Shown here in pieces: positions 33,675 to 42,760 of a DNA stretch of 64,000 nucleotides; position 1 is the stretch's first letter, and the number at the start of each line of letters is the position of its first letter. The notes under the pieces are model-generated. The model had not been told where the DNA came from, did no database searches, and saw only the letters and a list, made by a program, of their open reading frames with translations. Source of the stretch: Nematopogon swammerdamellus (taxonomy: Eukaryota; Arthropoda; Insecta; Lepidoptera; Adelidae); NCBI GenBank assembly GCA_946902875.1, contig OX336340.1, forward strand, positions 24,505,566 to 24,569,565. Reading direction: 5' to 3'. The position numbers were made by a program, and so were the translations under genes.

Positions 33675-34500
33675 AGTGTCTTCGGAGTTCGAACGCGCGG
33701 GATCTCTGTTGTGATGGCACGTCTCGACCGCTGGGCGGAGCGGAAGACAAATAAAACTCGGTTACCAATTTGAGGAACCTTTTGGTAATTCTGGTATTCA
33801 GTGGCGTTACCTTCTGGATTTAGTCTCCAACGATAGAAGGGACTCGCCTCGCATGCGGCCGCCGGTCTAGTGATAATGAAGTTCGGTGTAAGACTTGGAA
33901 GCTAAATGGAGGACTTAGCACTTTTTGGAGCACTTCGATTAACTAAGAATTTCCAATGACTTGGACAAGAGTGTTCAGATTTAAGATTCTGTGTGTCTAA
34001 AAATGTGCTCTCTACTGTTTATTTGTAATGTAATTTGGAATATTGTTACCAGTACCTACAAGCAACGTCTAATTAGTCATGATGATTTCCAAGGTTCGGT
34101 TCCAAATTACCTCGTGTCATAATGTAAAGTAGAAATAAGAAAGTGTTGATATTATACATAGTCTACGAATGTAATAATTTTTATAATATAAATGGATTTT
34201 TTTTTATACAATTCGGTACGGGTTGCCGAGTCCGAGGGGCCAGAGCACACGCTCCGACCAGCCAATTAAACATGCCACATATGCAAAGGACCTATCTCAA
34301 AATGCAATATTTTTAAGTATTGATGTATATTTTTCAAAGACAGCCAGCGTCCGCATGTCGTCATCACCAGAGCTAGGATATTCGGATACATATTTACCTA
34401 AACTTGAGGGGTTGGATAAGTATGGAAAGACACTTTAAATTTTTTTCCCGGGACTGACATATTTTAATTGTAACTGTATATTGTTGTGTTAAGTAACGTT
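33675..34500 (+). other. probable cwo 3' UTR
   Basis: About 800 bases of sequence follow the cwo stop without recognisable repeats in the first part. AATAAA occurs at 33750-33755 and AT-rich sequence follows. The true cleavage site cannot be fixed from sequence alone. Confidence 0.4.
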
Positions 34501-37286
34501 TTAACATTATTATTATTATATTATTTTCTTACATTAGTATTTGATTCACATATACATAATAATAAAAACTGCTAATTATGCATAGGTTCCTGGTAAAAGG
34601 TGGGCCAAAATGATTTTTGGAATTTCAATCACGAAAAGTAACTATATACTTAGTGATGCAGTCGCATAAATATTCTCGCGAACGAAGTCGGGGGTGAACG
34701 CTAGTATGATAAAAGCGTATTAAGAACATTTATTTTGAATAGATCAACTAAGTTTTATAGTATAGTAACGTTCCCGGAAATACCGGGAATTATTTAATAA
34801 AATCATTTTTTCAAAGAAGCCACTTCCATATTTTTGAGCATTAGGCAAATAGGTATCCAATTATCCGATCCTGATCCTAGTCATCGCACACAACACTACG
34901 TCCACTGTGTCCGCAGAAATCGGAATGCTGGCGCTATTTGCATTCGGATATTCATGTATCGACACGCCGGCCGGCACAGCCGGCGCTCCGATGGGTGCGG
35001 TCTGTCCGGTGCGGATGAGTGAATGCACTTCTATGTCAAACTATACAAAGTACACTAAAATATGTATGATGCTGTGCTTGCGTTACTTACGATGCGGCTA
35101 TGCGGACGCTTACCTTTAGGGTGGGCATAAGCTGAGACACAAGCGGCGCAGCGCAGGACAGTACCTATTTTGTTATGTAGGAACGAGTGCGGAACGCCCC
35201 GTATACTGCCACAGGCGTGTACGTCGCAGACACGCGTCTGCGCTCAGTTGTGGCCCACAGTTTCTGCAGTACGCGTTTTCAGATAATAACTTTGTCAAAT
35301 AATTTGTTTTTTCGCTTTGAAAGCCTATAAAGTTATAGTAAATAGTTGTTAATTTCAAAGCCAGAATCAGACTCAGAACACGATATTTTCGAACACGTCC
35401 CGCGCCGAGCAGAGCAGGCACAAACTGAACTAGCTAACTAAAGCGCCTTATTCACCATCCAGCCTGCTGTACGTCCCGCGAAGGCCACTCACGATGCACG
35501 ATGAAAAATGACAGTAAATAGGCTCGACGTGCGTCGGTAATTATTATTAATTGCTTGCTGCACCCGCTGGACGCATTTTTCATCCGGCAACGGTTCCCCC
35601 ACCACTGTCTAAGCTTGACGTATGCCGCCGATGGATAATGAATATCCCGGACGTACGTCAGGACGGTCGTGCATCGTGCGTGCTGGATCGTGTTTAGGCT
35701 TGCTGTACAGCAAATTCCCATTTTTTGACGTTTTATAGACGACAAAACAACAGACGTGCTATCTCTCTCACTCGTTCGACTGAAACTAGCACGCTGGATG
35801 CGCGCACGATGATGTGTATGCTACGTCCAGCATGGCGACCTTGGCGGTCACCGATGTCCGTCACATTTCTGCGCTGCGCTACAGCATATGCCCACTTCTT
35901 GAGTGTTTGCAACTGAAGACTTGAGCGAAGTGATGAACATTCTGCTTAGTCAGATATTTTCTTTTTGATTATATTCGAAAGTGATTTAGGCTACAATACA
36001 CTGTGTAAGAATATAAGAATGCAGTAACAAATTATGCAGCGTGGATAATAATTTCAGACAAAAACGTATGTGATAAGTAGGTTAGCTAGTATTTTTCAAA
36101 AGGTTTTCAACTTTTTCAGGGACAAAAATTTAAAAGATGTTTATAAATTTATAATCTGCTAAAACATCAGAAATATCAATTTATAATTAAAAACTTGGGA
36201 TCATTGTTAATCAGCACTCCCTCGAGTCGAGTTTGGCTGTGATATATAAACAGATTTAATTCTTTCTATTGTTTTTTAATTTTAAGGAATAACACATTTT
36301 AATTGCTGCAGTTTTGTAAAAGGTGCGATATACCTATTCTGGTTTTTGGACGAAACCTCAATGGAACTTTAGTAACTTTTCCCAAATAATTAAAATATAT
36401 AATTTTGAATATACTCATTCTGGATATATGTTTGTTTTAAATCCATTACAGCTAAATTCCAGGTTTTCAAAATTTTTTTAAAACACTCCATAATATATTG
36501 TTCCATTAAATGTTTTAAAACATTCGACAATATAATTGATCTGTCAATTATAATTAAAATACCTAGTAGCCATCATGCATTCACAATAAATTGTTTAAGA
36601 TTATAGGAAAGACTGAACAAATGAGATATATTTGCATATGCGTAGGATAAAACACTACATAAGTGTGTGTGTCAAAAAACGTGTCAACATTTTACTAAAC
36701 ACACTTGGGTGGTATGAGTTTATACACATTACACACACATACAAAGACCGTACCAACTAGATAGACACGATGATGAGGCTCTGAGCTTGCTCCGCCAAAA
36801 GGAATATGAACTTATAAAGGAATATGATTGGCCTAGCGCGCACAAGCGAGCGGTAAGAGGAAGTGATGCATAAGGCCCTAATGTGTTAAAAAGAGACAAA
36901 TAGTTTTCTCGCCGTCTTTCTCTGCTCTACGAGGATTGTCGGTATTGCAACCAAGAGGGGATGCCGCAGTTTTGGAGCATGATTGTTGAGAAAATACTTA
37001 TCGAGCACCGCGTCTATCTAGTTTGGTACAATCTTTGTACACATCGCAGACTCACAAGCACCAGTAGCCACTACTGGTACCAAGTGTTGAACGCCTTCTG
37101 TACTGTATACATTCAGATAGAACATGTTTTCAACGTTATTTATAAGGGTAAATTTTATATTATTCATATTTGTAAATATAAATTTTGAATAAAATATGTT
37201 TTAAATGTTACATACTTTTATTTTCGTAGCCAACTTCACAGAGATACAAGAATAAATAATACAATCACTTAAATAATCTTCATTAC
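34501..37286. other. intergenic spacer between cwo and SNAPC4
   Basis: Mostly unique AT-rich sequence with a more GC-rich part at 34860-35930. The small open frames lack any recognisable domain. Confidence 0.45.
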
Positions 37287-37500
37287 TTATGTATAATTAT
37301 TGTTTATGAATAGCAGTTTCCATATAAAAAAAAATTCTACATTTACAACATTTTGTTCTGCAGATCTTTCCTCCACATAACTGGTAAACTCTGAAACGCT
37401 CTCCCTGCCCATATATTTCACCCCAAGTAGTCTCGGGTCCTTCAAGAGGGGCGGCGTGAATAGCCGGTCAAGCATGAAACGGCATGACATTCGCAACTCC
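37287..37500 (-). repeat. decayed repeat related to 56600-56770
   Basis: The minus strand encodes MRMSCRFMLDRLFTPPLLKD; the + strand at 56619 encodes MRISCWPERSLFTPLLKERR. The similarity suggests remnants of one old coding repeat of unknown type. Confidence 0.4.
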
Positions 37501-37520
37501 CGTGCGGTGCACGACCGAAT

Positions 37521-37780
37521 GTAGAGAGCGTTTCAACTAAAAGTTCCCTTCGCCGTTATGTTGGCTCCACTGTCAGTGTCACTGTCAGTGCTTAAATTCG
37601 TGTTGCCAGATTGTGAAGATCATATTACCTAATAATGTAATCGTACCGTATAATAATTACGGTAAATACCGATAATTACGGGTAAATCTGTACACATAGC
37701 AACCCTCAACGCTGTTTTGACAGATAGACAGTGGAGACAACATAACGGCGAAGGGAACTTTTAGTTGAAACGCTCTCTAC
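37521..37780. mobile_element. MITE with 54 bp terminal inverted repeats (260 bp)
   Basis: Left arm 37521-37574 (GTAGAGAGCGTTTCAACTAA..) is matched by 37727-37780 with one mismatch. The core is AT-rich with a TAATTACGG-type repeat. No ORF. Confidence 0.82.
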
Positions 37781-37871
37781 ATACATGTGTCATTATGATA
37801 CATTATGGTTAGACTGGCGCTATATGTCGCGCTTTCGATTAAAAGGAGACCTCTCCTCTGGGATAGACGAT

Positions 37872-38105
37872 ATACAGGGTGTTGTAACGGTCACTACATT
37901 AAATTTAGGAAATGATTAGTGGGATCAATAGTAACAAAAAAGCTCGCAAAAAAGTCCAATAACTTTTCTGAATTAATTAAAATTAAAAATTAATATCTCG
38001 AACAGTAGACACTTTAGGAAAAAACTTTTTTACTTTTTTGTGTCGGAAAAAACATGAGGATTGCGCTGGTGAAATTAATGTACTGGCCGTTACAACACCC
38101 TGTAT
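37872..38105. mobile_element. MITE with ATACAGGGTGTTGTAACGG ends (234 bp)
   Basis: Perfect 19 bp terminal inverted repeats (37872-37890 and 38087-38105). AT-rich core, non-coding. It lies only 92 bp from the preceding MITE. Confidence 0.78.
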
Positions 38106-38233
38106 AGTCGTGAATAAGGAGGGATGACTTTTATTGAAAGGGATACTTTAAAATAACTCAATTTGTGTTAATCTAAATAAATAAAGCGGAGTTTCTACGG
38201 GTGACCAGAGGCCGTGTAATGAGGTTCGTAATT

Positions 38234-38627
38234 ATTTTTTTTTCAAATCCGTTATCTGTGTCTGAGACGGAGGGGCCATAGCACATGCTCCGACCAGCCA
38301 ATATCACCTCTGAGAATGTAGGTGCCATACTGGAAACTTGCCTGAATTGCTGACTATACTGGACTAGAGAACACAACCGAGGCTGCCATGCATATTACAT
38401 CCAGTACGGTGGTACCAACCCAGTCGGCTACAATTAGAGCCTACCACCTAGTAAGGGGCAAGGGAAGGGATCTATATTTTTACACCGGTTGCAAACGGTG
38501 AAGAAGCAGGTGTAGGTATGCACATAATTTTTTTCGTCAGATAAAACTCATTGGTACACGCCAACCGGATTCGAACTGCAGACCTCTCGCATGAGAAGCC
38601 ATGCCCAAACCACTCGGCCACCCGCCA
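38234..38627 (-). mobile_element. SINE-A copy 2 (full length)
   Basis: It is the complement of copy 1 with poly-T at 38234 on the + strand and the tRNA-like head (complement of GTGGCCGAGTGG) ending at 38627. The B box GGATTCGAACTGC is slightly degraded on this strand. Confidence 0.8.
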
Positions 38628-38646
38628 CTTTTATATCCAAAATACA

Positions 38647-38972
38647 TCGGTGTAAAACTGTAGGTCCCTTCCCTTGCCCCTTACTAGAAAGGAAGGTGTG
38701 GATCTAAGCTTGCGATGGCTTCACCGAACATATCCGGGCCCATCGGCAGTAGATGAGGGTGTTAATCGAGGTCGGGACTAGCGAGTGGCCACTCCTCAAT
38801 TTCCCGCTCAATTGTAGCCGACTGGCTTGTTACAACCGTACTGGATTTAAGCCGCATAGCAGCCTCGCGGGGAAGTCTCCGGTATGGCACCTACCTTCTC
38901 GGAGGTGATATTGGCTGGTCGGAGCATGCGCTTTGGCCCCTCCGACTCAGCCACATATACCGGATTACATAA
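38647..38972 (+). mobile_element. SINE-A copy 3, headless and interrupted by repeat F
   Basis: It starts in the shared body (GTGTAAAACTGTAGGTCCCTT), breaks off at CTTACTAG, is replaced by repeat F (38691-38808), then resumes at AATTGTAGCCGACTGG through the SINE-A tail and poly-A. It is adjacent and inverted to copy 2. Confidence 0.7.
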
Positions 38973-39282
38973 TAAAAAAATAAATAAAAAAAATATCAAT
39001 ATCCTTATAACTTGAGAACCACTTTATCGATTTACATATGATTTTCACTGTTACATTCTGTCACTTCTCAACATGGTTTTAGTCTATGTAACGTGTACTT
39101 AGCGCAGGGAGAGAAAAGGTAGGTAATTTGCTCACTCACAGAACGAAGTAGGTCTCCAGAATCTTCGCAGACGGCCGGATGTGCACCACCGCAGGGACTG
39201 CAGAGCCGGCGTGCTCTGCAGCGTCCGAATCCATACGACTTAACTTATACTTATCACTATAAAACGTCACTGTCGCAATCAC

Positions 39283-39500
39283 AGGAAGGTGTGGATCTAA
39301 GCTTGCGATGGCTTCACCGAACATATCTGGGTCCATCGGCAGTAGAGGAGGGTATTAATCGAGGCCGGGACTAGCGAGTGGCCACTCTAAATTTCCCGCG
39401 CATGCTTCACGTTTCGGCTCGCTTCAAGCCCTCGTCAGCTAGTCTGCGTTGACTAGGACGCGGGGAAACCACCAGTCCCGCTCTCGACCTCCCTCTCTCT
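39283..39500 (+). repeat. repeat F copy (218 bp)
   Basis: AGGAAGGTGTGGATCTAAGC, then CATGCTTCACGTTTCGGCTC, then CGCGGGGAAACCACCAGTCC are shared almost base for base with 41365-41581. A shortened copy sits inside the SINE at 38691-38808. Its nature is unknown. Confidence 0.7.
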
Positions 39501-40299
39501 ATACTATACATATACTATACATAACTAATACATACACTCCTGTCCGTAACTCCCTTCCGACCTTTATAAAATCCCTTATTTCGTTCCTTCCGTACTCGAC
39601 GTGGCTCGCGCTCGCGTGGTCGTTCGTTCACTCACGCCGTACACTTTTTTCCCTTCGTCTGCGTCTCTTCTTTCGAAGCTACCCGCACGGCGAGCAAACT
39701 AGGTATCGTAGCGGAATATTGGTAGGAGTAGGGATACGCTAAGTACACAGTTATAGCTATAAATCTTAACACTACACTAAGTCGCGGACAAAAGCTAGTG
39801 ATTGATAATACAGTTGTGTAACAAACGTAGGCTAAATAAATGCCTCATAAATACTCCTACCAGGCCTCACGCACTCTATGTACTTGCGCGCGCTAACTAC
39901 CTATCGCCCGACGGGCCGCCGGCGGTCTTTTTCAGTACAAATTCGTCAGCCGCGCGAAGTATACATAGAAGCTCGCCCACGCAACTGCGCGCAGCTGCAA
40001 AGCAATAAACACTTTACACTCGATCGTTAAGGTACATTTTCGCACGCAACGATTGGCGATGTGAAACAGTAGGCTATTAAAGCCCGAAGGTAGGAACATT
40101 TTCTATGGAGTGATTTATCTGTTACGAAGTAACTATTAAGTAATCTGTGCTCCTACTCTAGATTTAATATCCTACTAACAATGAGTTATATGTACAAACA
40201 AAAAGTAGTTTAGTAACTTTTTATACTTATACCAAAAAAATATTAAAACCATAGGAGCTAATTTAAAAAAATTATGTGAACATTATGCTCTTGCCTGAA

Positions 40300-40440
40300 A
40301 TCTTAACACAGAATCCCGACAATCGGGGTAGGCAGAGTAATAAGCGTTGCGCTGCAAGAACTCAGGTAATCTGCAGCACAACACCGACCTACTTAGCAAA
40401 GTATTTGGACAATATAACTATCAAGCAGCAAGAGTAAGGC
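40300..40440 (+). repeat. two-copy repeat shared with 6700-6850
   Basis: CGACAATCGGGGTAGGCAGA, CGCTGCAAGAACTCAGGTAA and AGCAAAGTATTTGGACAATA match the other copy in inverted orientation. Confidence 0.55.
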
Positions 40441-40472
40441 ACGAAGACTACCGAACTGCACAAATATAAACA

Positions 40473-41062
40473 AAACCGGCCAAGTGCGAGTCGGACTCGC
40501 GCACCGAGGTTTCCGCACCACCAAAAGAAACATTGAAAAAAAAAACATGTTTCTTGTATGAGAAAACCCCTTAATTTTTTACTTTTTCTATTTTTTATTA
40601 TTTTGGTTGTTATATCCGCCATAATAAATAACACATATTCTGTGAAAATTTCAATGGGCTACCTATTACGTTTTTAGAGATACAGCCCTCGGACAGACGG
40701 ACGGACTAACAGACAGTCAGACGGCGTAGGCTTAGTACGGGATACGGAAACCTAAAAAAAATTGAATATACAAATTTATTGTATGAGGACCCCTTCATTA
40801 GGGTTCCGTATCCGTCGTACGGGACCCTATTACTAAGCCTACGCCGTCTGTCTGTCTGTCTGAGGGCTGTATCTCTTGAACTGTAATAAAATTCACGGGT
40901 GTCCCCAAATAAGAAACTAAAAAGTGTATGTGCGCCATCTACCGAAAAGAGTATGAAGCATTTCATAAAACACGCCATAGATGGCGTGAGTGGTGCTGAC
41001 CATGACATGACGATACTGAACCCTCGGTGCGCGAGTTCGACTCGCACTTGGCCGGTTTAAAC
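40473..41062. repeat. two head-out copies of repeat C forming a 590 bp inverted repeat
   Basis: AAACCGGCCAAGTGCGAGTC at the left is matched by GACTCGCACTTGGCCGGTTT at the right. The inner part has TACGGGATACGGAAACC and its complement. Repeat C is a widespread Lepidoptera-type repeat with GACAGACGGACGG runs. Confidence 0.7.
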
Positions 41063-41147
41063 TTATTTTTTATTATAATTTGTTAGGATATCCTCCATAA
41101 TAATAACACATAATATATAGTGAAAATTTCAACATGCTACCTAGTAA

Positions 41148-41300
41148 AGTAAAGTAAAGTAAAGTTTATTATTAATTTCTAAAACATTACAATTATTTAC
41201 AATCAATTTTCACTTATTTATAACATAGTTGTAATTTGTTTTAGTCAGGCAGATAATAATCATTCCCACCTAAACTGGCCATTAATGGCTGTACTATATT
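41148..41300 (-). repeat. LINE 3' end with (TACTT)n tail
   Basis: On the minus strand AT-rich sequence ends in AATAAACTTTACTTTACTTT, a short-repeat tail. Confidence 0.45.
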
Positions 41301-41364
41301 ACGTACCTATTACGGTTTAAAAAATACAGCCTTTTATGGTAGGACAGAGACGGCCTGATGGTGA

Positions 41365-41581
41365 AGGAAGGTGTGGAACTAAGCTTGCGATAGCTTCACC
41401 GAACATATCCGGGCCCATCGGCAGTACAGAAGGGTCTTAATCAAGGTCGGGACTAGCGAGTGGCCACTCTAAATTTCCCGCGCATGCTTCACGTTTCGGC
41501 TCGCTTCAAGCCCTCGTCAGCTAGTCTGCGTTGACTAGGACGCGGGGAAACCACCAGTCCCGCTCTCGACCTCCCACTCTC
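41365..41581 (+). repeat. repeat F copy
   Basis: This is the same repeat as 39283-39500, differing by a few substitutions. Confidence 0.7.
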
Positions 41582-41778
41582 TACCTATCCATATTCTGAA
41601 GGATGCTTCCAGTGACTTAGGAATAGGGTCCAGTACGTAATCCTAAAAATAACATTTACATCGAGAATCGGAGAAGCTCCACTTCTAGTTCTAGATTTTT
41701 GTTAATCAGTGATTGATTACAGAAATAACACAAAATTTTTTTGGTGTTACTTTTACGGAATCGCATCATAATCAAGCG

Positions 41779-42172
41779 GCGGGTGGCCGAGTGGTTTGGG
41801 CATCGGCTTCTCATGCGAGAGGTCCGAGGTTCGAATCCGGTCAGCGTGTACCAATGAGTTTTTTCTGAGGAAAAAATTTACGTGCATACCTACATCTGCT
41901 GCTTCACCGTTCGGAACCGGTGTAAAACTGTAGGTCCCTTCCCTTGCCCCTTACTAGGTGGTAGGCTCAAATTGTAGCCGACTGGGTTGGTACCACCGTA
42001 CTGGATGTAAGATGGCCGCATAGCAGCCTCGGCTGTGTTCTCCTCTAGTCCAGTATAGCCAGCGATCAAGGGAAGTCTCCGGTATGGCATCTACCTTCTC
42101 GGAGGTGATATAGGCTGGTCGGAGCATGCGCTTTGGCCCCTCCGACTCAGCCACCCATACCGGATAACATAA
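41779..42172 (+). mobile_element. SINE-A copy 4 (full length, best preserved head)
   Basis: The head GGCCGAGTGGTTTGGG (A box) and GAGGTTCGAATCC (perfect B box) show a Leu/Ser-type tRNA ancestry. The body and tail are as in copy 1, ending ACATAAAAAAAAATAATAATAATAAT. Confidence 0.82.
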
Positions 42173-42303
42173 AAAAAAATAATAATAATAATGTTTACTA
42201 GAAATTATGTATAAGATGTACCACTTGGGATTTCATTTCAATTTGCCACTTCACACACACACACTGCCACTTCACAATTTAATTCTTATTTTTACTCACT
42301 TTC

Positions 42304-42748
42304 TTCCCGTTCTCACTTTTTTTTTTTTATGGAAACTGACACGGCTGGCTACATCACCTACAACGTCTGTGATGTCAGCCCATAACACCGGGTGAACTAG
42401 GTGCCATGTCAGTGCTTCCCCCTTTGATCGTGCCGGCTACACTGAACTGGTCGGAAAACACAAACTATTTACATAGCCGTTTCGACCGAGTTTCATTCAG
42501 TGCGGTGGTACCAACCCGGGCGGGTTAAACCCTACCACCAAGTAAGATTAGGAGGGAAGGGACCTACAGTTTTACGAGGAATCCGAACCTCGGTCAGCCT
42601 CCAACGGTCAGCGGTCACCCATCCAAATACTGACCGCACCCAGCGTTGCTTAACATTCAATAGCGACAGTTGACTGTCTGCACCACTGAGCTATCGAGGC
42701 TGACAACAAGACACTTTCGCGGCGTTCTCACTTTCCCGTTCTCACTTT
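42304..42748 (-). mobile_element. SINE-B full-length copy with 16 bp target duplication, just 3' of SNAPC4
   Basis: It has the same head, body and tail as the copy at 55949, on the minus strand; the 5S-like part is 42609-42662. The duplication TTCCCGTTCTCACTTT lies at 42304-42319 and 42733-42748. The insertion is 12 bases past the SNAPC4 stop codon, so it is in or next to the 3' UTR. Confidence 0.82.
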
Positions 42749-42760
42749 CGCTGTGTGTAG

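Noticed and set aside
39136..39336. 66-codon minus-strand frame beginning MDPDMFGEAIASLDPHLP
   Set aside because: It spans the edge of repeat F; the same start recurs in other repeat F copies with a different continuation, so it is not a gene.
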